From Alphaproteobacteria bacterium (GTDB lineage: Bacteria > Pseudomonadota > Alphaproteobacteria > UBA6615), in assembly GCA_013003285.1 (NCBI GenBank), contig JABDJY010000224.1, positions 1 to 26,338 on the forward strand: 26,338 nucleotides of DNA, read 5' to 3'. A program made the translations under genes and the position numbers. How positions within the stretch are numbered: the stretch's first letter is position 1; each line of letters opens with the position of its first letter. Positions 8,029-14,855 of the stretch are shown one piece after another. The notes under the pieces were generated by a model. That model worked only from the letters and a program-made list of their open reading frames with translations, was not told the origin of the DNA and made no database searches.

Positions 8029-8778
8029 ATGCCAATCTTTCTCGATCGTCACTTCGTTGATGAAGCTTCCGCAGAAGATGTTGCCCAATTCCACGTGGCG
8101 GATTTGGGTATTCAGGACCGTTATGGTGTTAAATTCCTTACCTACTGGTATGACAGTAGCCGCAGAACGACATTCTGCCTGATCGATGCGCCGGACCGGG
8201 AAACGGCGGAGAGAGTGCACGCCGAAGCCCATGGCCATGTCGCCAACGAAATTATCGAAGTCGATATTTCAGCCGTCGAGGCCTTTCTGGGCCGCGTTCA
8301 AGACCCTCCTACGGCGCCGGCACGACCGATCGAAGACAAAGCCTTTCGGGCGATCATGTTCACCGATATCGTAGAATCCACCGAAATGACCGAACGTCTC
8401 GGCGACCAAATGGCGGTCGAGCTACTTAGAGCGCATGATGGGATCGTGCGCCGTACCCTGACAAACCATAGCGGGCGCGAGGTAAAGCATCTGGGCGACG
8501 GCATAATGGCCGCGTTCGATCACGTGCCAGCCGCCATTAACAGCGCGCTGGCCATTCAAAAGGAACTCAACGCCTTCAACCGAAGCGACGATAATTCGAT
8601 CCTTGTGCGGATCGGCGTCCATGCCGGCGAACCGATCGAGGAAGGCAACGATCTATTTGGATCGGCGGTTCAGATGGCGGCACGCTTGTGCACCATAGCC
8701 CAGCCCGGCGGTGTACTTGTCTCCAACACAGTCAGAGAGCTTTGCGCTGCCGAAAATCTCCATTTCGAACCCGCGTGA
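8029..8778 (+). CDS. DUF4242 (nickel-binding-like)-class III adenylate/guanylate cyclase fusion, C-terminus cut by in-frame TGA
   Basis: Residues 1-85 match the DUF4242/SCO4226-like ferredoxin-fold domain (MPIFLDRHFV...ERVHAEAHGHVANEIIEV). Residues 105-249 are a class III cyclase catalytic domain: FTDIVEST with metal-binding D113, LGDGIMAAF with D157, K153 before it, and VQMAARL, where the usual transition-state asparagine is Gln215 while Arg219 is kept. It would make cAMP or cGMP in the cytoplasm, possibly under control of the N-terminal domain. The frame stops at TGA after HFEPA, but the same frame continues TEKLKGFSTPVELFAPRSS to TAG at 8836. That is the normal family tail (LKGF..PV.L), with TGA where Gly (GGA) is expected. 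It is therefore a recent nonsense mutation, a sequencing error, or a shortened protein. Confidence 0.85.
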   Translation: MPIFLDRHFVDEASAEDVAQFHVADLGIQDRYGVKFLTYWYDSSRRTTFCLIDAPDRETAERVHAEAHGHVANEIIEVDISAVEAFLGRVQDPPTAPARPIEDKAFRAIMFTDIVESTEMTERLGDQMAVELLRAHDGIVRRTLTNHSGREVKHLGDGIMAAFDHVPAAINSALAIQKELNAFNRSDDNSILVRIGVHAGEPIEEGNDLFGSAVQMAARLCTIAQPGGVLVSNTVRELCAAENLHFEPA

Positions 8779-8780
8779 AC

Positions 8781-8821
8781 CGAAAAGCTTAAGGGGTTTT
8801 CAACGCCCGTCGAGCTTTTCG
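8781..8821. repeat. Inverted repeat between convergent cyclase and quinone oxidoreductase genes
   Basis: CGAAAAGCT (8781-8789) and AGCTTTTCG (8813-8821) are perfect 9-base arms around a 23-base spacer that itself contains GGGG and GCCC able to pair. It sits just after the cyclase TGA and 32 bases before the stop of the convergent quinone-oxidoreductase gene, a typical place for a two-way terminator. It also lies over the codons of the expected cyclase tail, so if that tail is translated the hairpin is within coding sequence. There is no clean T-run on either side. Confidence 0.4.
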
Positions 8822-8852
8822 CTCCCCGGTCGAGCTAGCGCTCTGGACGCGC

Positions 8853-9830
8853 CTACGGCACCAGCATGCTGATGCCGGTGGTTTTACGGGATTCGACATC
8901 CTTGTGCAGTTTCGCCGCGTCTTTCAGCGGATAGCGTTGATTGATCTTCAGCTTGATCTTCTTGCTGCGGATCATCGAGAACACCCGGCGCGAACTGAGC
9001 TTGCGATCCTCCGGCGAGGCGGCGTAATTGAACAGCGAGGCACGGACGATGAACGGCGCGCGCGCCATGAAACGCGGCTCGTTCAGATTGACCAGCGGCA
9101 CCGGACCCGAGGCGCCGCCGAAGCTGGCCAGTAGGCCGCGGTCTTTCAGGCACGCCAGTGAAATTTCCCAGGTGTCCTTGCCGACCGGATCGTAGATCAC
9201 GTCCACGCCACGCTTCTTGGTGATCTTCATGACCTCTTTGACCACGTCCTGGCGCGATGCATTGATGGCGTGTTTGGCGCCGGCGGCGAGGATCATTTTG
9301 CACTTGGCGGCGGAAGACGCGGTGCCGATGACGGTGGCGCCGCGCGCCTTGGCCCACTGGCACAGCATCAAGCCGACGCCGCCAGCGGCCGAATGCATCA
9401 TGACGATGTCGCCCTTCTTGGTCTTGTGGACCCGCTCGACCAACATCTCCACGGTCATCCCTTTCAGGTGCGTGGCCGCCGCCTGTTCGTCGGTGATGTC
9501 GCGGGGGATCGGCACACAGATTGCGGCCGGCACGTTCTGGGCTTAGGAATAGGTTCCCACCTTGCCGATATAGACCACCCGCTGGCCCACTTTCAGGCCC
9601 TTCACGCCGCGGCCGACTTTCTCGACGACCCCAGCAGCTTCGGAGCCGAGACCGGTCGGCATCTCCAAGGGATAGCGTCCGGCGCGGTGGTTACAATCGA
9701 TGAAGTTAAAGCCGATCGCCGTATGGCGTACGGTCACTTCGCCGGCGCCCGGATTGGGCAGGTCGATGGTCTTCCACTTCATGACCGACGGGCCGCCGTG
9801 CTTGGCAATCTGGATCGCTTTAACTTGCAT
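8853..9830 (-). pseudogene. Quinone oxidoreductase / zinc-independent alcohol dehydrogenase, interrupted by one in-frame TAA
   Basis: Two minus-strand segments in the same frame, 9830-9546 and 9542-8853, are separated only by TAA at 9545-9543. Read through, they give about 325 residues, the normal length of the QOR branch of the MDR superfamily. Residues 1-95 are the GroES-like domain (GFNFIDCNHRAGRYP, GLGSEAAGVVEKVG, VGQRVVYIG). The rest has DEQAAATHLKGMTVEMLV, the NADPH-binding AAGGVGLMLCQWAK, and a normal C-terminus ending GISMLVP. The break falls in GTYS-stop-AQNVPA, where the family usually has Glu, so a GAA to TAA change explains it. A GGAGA ribosome-binding site precedes the ATG at 9830. 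It lies 29 bases downstream of the SDR gene and is probably co-transcribed. It may be a fresh pseudogene or a sequence error. Confidence 0.85.
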
Positions 9831-9859
9831 GGAAATGTCTCCTGTTGGGGTAAGGGCGG

Positions 9860-10612
9860 TCAGCCCGAGGTGCGGCCGCCATCGACCTTGAGTAAGGTGC
9901 CTGTCATATGCGGAGCTTCGTCGCTGAGTGCGAACGACACCAAGGCGGCGAGTTCTTCCGGTTCGACCAGCTCATCCATGGGCACATATTTCAGGCCACG
10001 CGAGGCATATTCCGGGCCGCCGACCATCAGGGCCTGGGTGCGGGTGACGCCGGGGACGATGGTGTTGCAGCGAATTTTGTCTTCGGCCAACTCGATCGCC
10101 AGGGCGCGCATCATCTGATGCACGCCGCCCTTGCTCGATGTGTAGGGGATCATGCCGGGGATCGGCCGAATGGCGGTCGACGAGCCGGTGGCGAGCAAGG
10201 ATCCGCCCTCGCCTTGGGCGAGCAACACTTTCAAGGTTGCCTGCAGGGTCAGGAATACGCCGGTCAAATTCACCGCGACCACCCGGTTCCAATCGTCGAA
10301 ATCCATTTCCGCGAACGAGGTTTGCTTGACGAAGGCGCCGGCATTGGCGACCACCCCGTCGATGCGGCCGAATTTCTCCAGCGTGCCATCGACCATCGCC
10401 TGCACCAGTTCGGGCTGGGTGACATCGGTGGGAATCGCCAGGCCGTCGCCGGCATAATTCGACATCGCCGCCACGGTCTCGTTGAGACCGTCCTCATTGA
10501 GGCCGGCAACCGTAACATTGGCGCCGTCGCGCGCCGCGCGCAGCGCGATCGCCTGCCCGATACCCGACTCGCCGCCGGTCACCATGAATACCTTGCCTGT
10601 TAAGTCGCTCAT
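9860..10612 (-). CDS. SDR family oxidoreductase (classical type)
   Basis: This is a 250-residue classical short-chain dehydrogenase. The cofactor motif TGGESGIG lies near residues 12-19, ANAG near 87-90, the catalytic serine is in LLATGSSTA, and YTSSK is the YxxxK motif. The C-terminus ends MTGTLLKVDGGRTSG, as in 3-oxoacyl-ACP-reductase-like SDRs. I use the ATG at 10612, which GGGGAG precedes, rather than the in-frame codon at 10630. It is first in a two-gene minus-strand unit with the broken quinone oxidoreductase and is divergent from the rhodanese gene. The substrate is unknown; partner and position suggest redox of a small ketone, alcohol or acyl compound. Confidence 0.9.
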   Translation of the reverse strand: MSDLTGKVFMVTGGESGIGQAIALRAARDGANVTVAGLNEDGLNETVAAMSNYAGDGLAIPTDVTQPELVQAMVDGTLEKFGRIDGVVANAGAFVKQTSFAEMDFDDWNRVVAVNLTGVFLTLQATLKVLLAQGEGGSLLATGSSTAIRPIPGMIPYTSSKGGVHQMMRALAIELAEDKIRCNTIVPGVTRTQALMVGGPEYASRGLKYVPMDELVEPEELAALVSFALSDEAPHMTGTLLKVDGGRTSG

Positions 10613-10781
10613 GATTTTCTCCCCGATCAAGGACAGTCCGGCGTTGCCGCGCGGCCGTCATTGTTTAGTTTTGCCCGCCACCTCGTGTGCGGCGGATTTA
10701 TTTGGCAAACTGTTTTACATCGTACCTGTGTCGGCCACCAGAGCCGCACCGGTCAATAGAAATTGTAAGGACAAGATTCAC
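10613..10781. promoter_or_regulatory. Divergent intergenic region between SDR and rhodanese genes
   Basis: These 169 bases lie between two genes that read away from each other and so must carry at least two promoters. AAGGA near 10767 is a plausible ribosome-binding site for the rhodanese ATG at 10782. I see no long repeat or recognisable operator and could not place -35/-10 boxes. Confidence 0.3.
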
Positions 10782-11666
10782 ATGGCGACATCTTGGGCAA
10801 ATATGCCGAACGGACATTTGCTGGTCGACAGTGCCTGGCTGGCCGACCATCTCGACGATCCGGATTTACGCATCTTCGATTGCACCACCCGGCTGGTGCC
10901 CGACGAAGAGCTTGGCTATCGCATTGCCGATGCCCGCGACGATTGGGCGGCCGGCCATATTCCCGGCGCCGGTTATCTCAATTGCCAGGACGATATGTGC
11001 GACACGTCGCACCAGCATCGCTTCATGCTGGCCGACCCAGAGAGTTTCGCGACTTCGGTCGGCGCGCTCGGCATCGGCGACGATACGCGCGTGGTGCTCT
11101 ACAGCACCGCCGAACTGTTCTGGTCGACCCGCGCCTGGTGGGCGCTCTACGCCAATGGCTTCGACAATGCCATGGTGCTGCATGGCGGATTTCAGAGCTG
11201 GACCGCGGAGGGCCGCCCCGTATCGACCGCGCCCTGCACCTACAAACCGGCCAAGTTCACGGCGACGCGACGCGAAAACGTGGTGTTGGACAAGGACGAC
11301 GTTCTGTCGGTACTCGACAACCCCGATGTGTCGGTCGTCAACGCCCTCAGCGCAGTTCAATACCAGGGCACCGGCGGCATGGTCTTCGGACGGCCGGGAC
11401 GCATCGCAAATTCGACCAACGCCCCCTACCCCGAACTCGCCGATCTGGCGGCCGGCACCCTCAACGATCCGGCCATCGTGGAGAAGATTTTCGCCGACGC
11501 GGGTATCTCCGGCGACAAACGCACAGTCAATTATTGCGGCGGCGGTATTTCCGCGACTATCGGCTTCTTCGCGCAAAAGCTCATGGGCTACGACAATATC
11601 GCCATGTATGACGCCTCCATGCAGGAATGGGGCTTCGATGAGACCTTGCCGATGGAGCGGGATTAG
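10782..11666 (+). CDS. Two-domain sulfurtransferase (rhodanese, SseA-like)
   Basis: This is a 294-residue protein of two rhodanese domains. The inactive N-terminal domain spans about residues 10-145 (DDWAAGHIPGAGYLN, VVLYSTAELFWSTRAWWAL, LHGGFQSWTAEGRPV). The active C-terminal domain has the persulfide-carrying cysteine C252 in the loop NYCGGGISAT. Such enzymes transfer sulfane sulfur from thiosulfate or 3-mercaptopyruvate to thiol or cyanide acceptors. The CGGGIS loop differs from both CRKGVT (thiosulfate type) and CGSGVT (mercaptopyruvate type), so the donor is open. The frame stays open upstream to 10482, but the start at 10782 follows AAGGA and begins just before the first conserved strand. 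The next plus-strand gene starts 61 bases downstream. Confidence 0.9.
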   Translation: MATSWANMPNGHLLVDSAWLADHLDDPDLRIFDCTTRLVPDEELGYRIADARDDWAAGHIPGAGYLNCQDDMCDTSHQHRFMLADPESFATSVGALGIGDDTRVVLYSTAELFWSTRAWWALYANGFDNAMVLHGGFQSWTAEGRPVSTAPCTYKPAKFTATRRENVVLDKDDVLSVLDNPDVSVVNALSAVQYQGTGGMVFGRPGRIANSTNAPYPELADLAAGTLNDPAIVEKIFADAGISGDKRTVNYCGGGISATIGFFAQKLMGYDNIAMYDASMQEWGFDETLPMERD

Positions 11667-11727
11667 GCGTCTGACTCTGATGAAGAATTATCAACCCGAA
11701 TGCGTCGTGATTTGCAGGAGATATTAA

Positions 11728-12039
11728 ATGCCGCCACCTCGAATTATGTATATCGAGTTGAAAACTGGATACGGAGATAGTGGTCCAGCTCGAATTGGTC
11801 GTGTTGAGTTCTCGAAAACGGTACGGATAATCTATTATCGCGGCAAATCGTTCCAGCCCGATAGCGGAGGCGGGCGCGGAAGTTTCTGCGACGTTGAGAC
11901 CGGTGAGAGATATTGGATTTCCGGACCTAAGAAGAACCGACAAGACAGGCACTGGGCAGGTGCGGGTGATGTTGAAATCGACGACGACGCTCGCGAAGAA
12001 TATGAAAAAATCATCAGTGAAAAAAGCGCCAGCAACTAG
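11728..12039 (+). CDS. Small conserved protein of unknown function (103 aa)
   Basis: This is a 103-residue soluble protein. RIMYIELKTGYGDSGPARIG, VEFSKTVRIIYYRGKSFQ, DVETGERYWISGPKKNRQDR and EIDDDAREEYEKI look like conserved blocks. From memory, very similar short proteins are widespread and often mislabelled as 1-deoxy-D-xylulose-5-phosphate synthase, which is some six times longer and unrelated in motifs; that label should not be used here. AGGAG lies eight bases before the ATG. Its base composition is more A+T-rich than its neighbours, hinting at a separate history. It lies nine bases before the nitronate monooxygenase gene, on the same strand. Confidence 0.75.
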   Translation: MPPPRIMYIELKTGYGDSGPARIGRVEFSKTVRIIYYRGKSFQPDSGGGRGSFCDVETGERYWISGPKKNRQDRHWAGAGDVEIDDDAREEYEKIISEKSASN

Positions 12040-12047
12040 GATCAGAA

Positions 12048-13010
12048 ATGCCATTGCCGAAATTATTTGACGGCCGCCTGTCGCTGCCAGTCGTCGCCGC
12101 GCCCATGTTTCTGGTGTCGGGGCCGGAGATCGTCATCGCGTCGTGTAAGGCCGGCATCGTCGGCACCTTCCCGGCGCTGAACCAACGCACCAGCGAGGGT
12201 TTCGACGCTTGGCTGACGGAAATCGATGCGGCACTCAGCGACAGCGACGCGCCATACGGCGTCAATTTGATCGTCCATAAGACCAACCCGCGGGTCGCGC
12301 CGGATTTGAAGTTATGCGCCAAGCACAAGGTGCCGCTGATCATCACCTCGCTCGGCGCGGTCGCCGATCTGGTCGATACGGTCCATGCTTATGGGGGTGT
12401 CGTGTTTCATGACGTCACCACGGTGCGCCACGCGCAAAAGGCAGCCGAGGCCGGTTGCGACGGGCTGATCCTGGTCTGCGCCGGCGCCGGCGGCCATGCC
12501 GGCACCTTGAGCCCCTTCGCCCTGTTGCCGGAAATCCGCAGCTTCTTCGACGGCACCATCTTGCTCGCCGGCTCTCTGTCCGACGGCCGCGCCATCGCCA
12601 CGGCGCAAATGCTCGGCGCCGATCTGGCCTATTTCGGCACCCGTTTCATCGCCACGGTGGAGAGCCAGGCGGCCGATGGTTTCAAGGCTATGATTGTCGA
12701 TAGCGCGGCGAAGGACATCATTCACACGCCAGCGATTTCGGGCATCCCCGGAAGTTTTTTGCGCCCCAGCATCGAGGCCGCTGGTTTCGATCCGGACTAT
12801 CTGCCGAAAAAGGGCGCCAGCCAGGCCGAGTTCGGCGACAATATGCAGGAAGAGCGCAAGGCCTGGCGCGACGTCTGGTCCGCCGGCCAAGGCGTCGGCC
12901 AGATCGACGACGTGCCCACGGTGGCCGAACTGGTCACCCGCCTAAGGCGCGAATATGACGACGCCATCACAGCGTTCAACGATCGCACCAACGCCGCGGC
13001 CGCGCAGTAA
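12048..13010 (+). CDS. NAD(P)H-dependent flavin oxidoreductase / nitronate monooxygenase-like protein
   Basis: This is a 320-residue FMN-binding TIM barrel of the 2-nitropropane dioxygenase family. Landmarks are LPVVAAPMFLVSG at the start, GIVGTFPALN, PLIITSLG, the phosphate-binding LVCAGAGGHAG near residues 140-150, AGSLSDGRAIA, and AYFGTRFIAT near 200. Members oxidise alkyl nitronates or act as NAD(P)H:quinone or enoyl reductases; sequence alone does not separate these. It is the last plus-strand gene here and converges on the flavin reductase-like gene with only two bases between the stops. Confidence 0.9.
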   Translation: MPLPKLFDGRLSLPVVAAPMFLVSGPEIVIASCKAGIVGTFPALNQRTSEGFDAWLTEIDAALSDSDAPYGVNLIVHKTNPRVAPDLKLCAKHKVPLIITSLGAVADLVDTVHAYGGVVFHDVTTVRHAQKAAEAGCDGLILVCAGAGGHAGTLSPFALLPEIRSFFDGTILLAGSLSDGRAIATAQMLGADLAYFGTRFIATVESQAADGFKAMIVDSAAKDIIHTPAISGIPGSFLRPSIEAAGFDPDYLPKKGASQAEFGDNMQEERKAWRDVWSAGQGVGQIDDVPTVAELVTRLRREYDDAITAFNDRTNAAAAQ

Positions 13011-13012
13011 TC

Positions 13013-13663
13013 TTACGGCTGCGGATCGTTGGGGTGGGCCTTGTCGGGCTGCACATAAGGCGCCGGCATTTCAAAGATTTCCTGGGTTCGGCAATAGCGC
13101 GGACCGCCGAGGCGGCCGACCGGGGCGAGCTTGTAGGGATCAATATATTTGTCTTCCAACATTAGATCCTCGCGCACATGCCAACGCAAAATGCGGCCGA
13201 TCACCAGATGGGTCACCCATTCGTCACCGAAGTCAATCAGCCGGTCGAACTGGCATTCCATCGCCACCGGCGCGTTGGCCAGGCGCGGCGCACCGACCAC
13301 GTCCGACGGTACGGTGTCTAATCCGGCGGCGGCAAACTCGTCCTCATCCGGCTCGAAATTGGCCGAGCTGGCGTTCATTTTCTCTTCCCAGCCATTGACC
13401 ACTGTGTGGATCACATAGCCCTTGGTGTCGACGATGTTGCGCGCCGTGTCCTTCATTCTGTGCTCGCGCTCGCCGACCGATATCGAGACCATCGGCGGAT
13501 AGTGGGACACCATGGTGAAAAAGCTGAACGGCGCCAAATTGGGCACGCCGTCGGCGCTGATCGTGCTGACCCAGGCGATGGGCCGCGGCACGATCGAGCC
13601 GATGAGCATACGGTAGGTCTGCTGATGGTCGATCTCGGCGCTGTCAAAGGTGCGGTAGTTCAT
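13013..13663 (-). CDS. Flavin reductase-like domain protein (flavoredoxin type)
   Basis: This is a 216-residue FMN-binding split barrel. The N-terminal block YRMLIGSIVPRPIAWVST (about 17-34), NLAPFSFFTMVSHYPPMVSISVG, and NIVDTKGYVIHTV are typical of the flavoredoxin/DIM6-NTAB group, which binds FMN and reduces flavin or acts as a reductase partner. It ends with a low-complexity tail rich in proline and asparagine. Its ATG overlaps the RraA-like stop (ATGA), and GGGAG sits before it, so the two are translationally coupled. The substrate is unknown. The neighbours suggest it may serve an oxidative step on a small acid. Confidence 0.87.
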   Translation of the reverse strand: MNYRTFDSAEIDHQQTYRMLIGSIVPRPIAWVSTISADGVPNLAPFSFFTMVSHYPPMVSISVGEREHRMKDTARNIVDTKGYVIHTVVNGWEEKMNASSANFEPDEDEFAAAGLDTVPSDVVGAPRLANAPVAMECQFDRLIDFGDEWVTHLVIGRILRWHVREDLMLEDKYIDPYKLAPVGRLGGPRYCRTQEIFEMPAPYVQPDKAHPNDPQP

Positions 13664-14301
13664 TTTATCTCCCAGCCATAAATCTCAACGGTGGTCTTGC
13701 CGGTGCGCAGCACTTCCATCATCTCGGCCTCGCGGGCTTCGCGAGCGTTCGAGGCTTCGATGGCGGCGCCGACCTGTTCACGCGGAATGACCACGACCCC
13801 GTCGCCATCGCCGATCACCAGATCGCCCGGCTGAACGATCACATCGCCCATGGCCAGCGGCTGGGCCAAGGCGCCCTTGAAATTATGGTCTTTCTCGGTG
13901 CCGCGCATGCAGGTGCCGCGGGCGAATACCGGAAAGCCGAGACCGATCATCTCGTTACCGTCGCGCACACAACCATTGATCACCAGACCTCCAAGGCCGC
14001 GCGCCTGGGCCGACACCGTCATCACCTCGCCCCAATAGCCGGCCTCATAGTGGCCGCCCACATCGGCGACCAGCACATCGCCGGGCTTGGCCTGATCCAG
14101 CGCGTGGTGCAGCCACAGATTATCACCGGGCGCGCCTTTGACCGTAAATGCCGGGCCGCAGACCCGCATGGACCGATCAAGCGGCTTGATCGGCGCCGGA
14201 AGCGAGCCGATCTTCCCGGCCGCTTCGTGGATGGTCGAGGCCGATATCGAGGCCGCGCCGGCCAGCTCCGCCTCGGTTGGGCGCGCAAAGTCACTACTCA
14301 T
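13660..14301 (-). CDS. RraA-like / 4-hydroxy-4-methyl-2-oxoglutarate aldolase family protein
   Basis: This is a 213-residue protein with the RraA/HMG-aldolase fold. The diagnostic block runs from VADVGGHYEAGYWGEVMTVS (about 78-97) through RGLGGLVINGCVRD, carrying the Gly...Arg-Asp arrangement that binds the divalent metal and substrate in class II HMG/CHA aldolases. FPVFARGTCMRG and GDLVIGDGDGVVVIP follow. Family members cleave HMG or CHA to pyruvate and an oxo-acid, decarboxylate oxaloacetate, or, as true RraA, inhibit RNase E. The WGE and RD residues favour the aldolase side. It sits in an operon between SnoaL-like and flavin reductase-like genes, divergent from mct, which itself works on C5 branched dicarboxylates. 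Confidence 0.87.
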   Translation of the reverse strand: MSSDFARPTEAELAGAASISASTIHEAAGKIGSLPAPIKPLDRSMRVCGPAFTVKGAPGDNLWLHHALDQAKPGDVLVADVGGHYEAGYWGEVMTVSAQARGLGGLVINGCVRDGNEMIGLGFPVFARGTCMRGTEKDHNFKGALAQPLAMGDVIVQPGDLVIGDGDGVVVIPREQVGAAIEASNAREAREAEMMEVLRTGKTTVEIYGWEIK

Positions 14302-14326
14302 ATCTGTTTTCCCATAATTCTAGATT

Positions 14327-14761
14327 TCAATTCGACACTAACCACACTTCATGCACATGAAACCAGCCGACGCCGTTCGGTGCGTCGGCCTTGGCCACAA
14401 ACAAGGCCGTGGTCAGCCGGCTATTATCCTCGACCCCGCCGGTCTGGTGTTCCTCATAGGTGACCAGCACCGAGGCGGCATCGGCGCGCCGCACAATGGC
14501 ATTGCGAATCTCGATCACGATCGACGGCTCGCTGCCATGGGTCTCGCCGAGCACCTTTTCGATGGTCGCGGCATCGACCACACCGCCGGTGGGGCTGATA
14601 TACTGCATATCCGCAGCAAAGCGCTGTGCTTGCGCGGCAAGTATATCGCTATCCGCCGCGATGCGGCCGGAAAACCAATCGGCCAGGAAGGCGTGAAACT
14701 CGTTTACCTCGCGCAGCACAGCGGCCGCGAGATCATTCTGCATGGTTGAGTTATCGGTCAT
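14327..14761 (-). CDS. SnoaL/DUF4440-like (NTF2-fold) protein
   Basis: This is a 144-residue protein with the pattern of an NTF2-like fold: N-terminal helix (VLREVNEFHAFLADWFSG), then YISPTGGVVDAATIEKVLG, alternating strands, and a closing WFHVHEVWLVS. Family members are isomerases, hydratases or small binding proteins; the function here is unknown. I use the ATG at 14761, which a GGGAAG motif precedes. The frame is open further upstream to 14956, but that part would run through the divergent promoter and into mct. It leads the SnoaL-RraA-flavin reductase operon, with 25 bases before the next gene. Confidence 0.75.
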   Translation of the reverse strand: MTDNSTMQNDLAAAVLREVNEFHAFLADWFSGRIAADSDILAAQAQRFAADMQYISPTGGVVDAATIEKVLGETHGSEPSIVIEIRNAIVRRADAASVLVTYEEHQTGGVEDNSRLTTALFVAKADAPNGVGWFHVHEVWLVSN

Positions 14762-14786
14762 GGCTGGTCTTCCCGGGCCGAGAATG

Positions 14787-14838
14787 GTGTTATGATCCGC
14801 CGGCGACAAACGACGGCTTTCGTGGATCATCATAACAC
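14787..14838. promoter_or_regulatory. Symmetric inverted repeat between divergent SnoaL-like and mct genes
   Basis: GTGTTATGAT (14787-14796) and ATCATAACAC (14829-14838) are perfect 10-base arms separated by 32 bases, in the 94-base gap between the two divergent starts. Each arm contains TATGAT reading toward one of the genes, so the arms could be paired -10 boxes, a regulator's half sites, or both. The -35 regions are weak by eye. A shared regulator that switches the two units together is a reasonable inference. Confidence 0.5.
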
Positions 14839-14855
14839 TTCCCGGACCTAAAAAT

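Noticed and set aside
8776..8778. TGA in the cyclase as recoded selenocysteine or tryptophan
   Set aside because: Many other genes here end normally in TGA, a selenocysteine would make no sense at this non-catalytic tail position, and a GGA to TGA change is simpler.
9270..10118. Plus-strand open frame (282 aa) opposite the quinone oxidoreductase and SDR genes
   Set aside because: Shadow frame; the minus strand carries clear family motifs throughout.
11728..12039. Labelling the 103-residue protein as DXP synthase
   Set aside because: DXP synthase has about 620 residues and thiamine-binding motifs; none is present.
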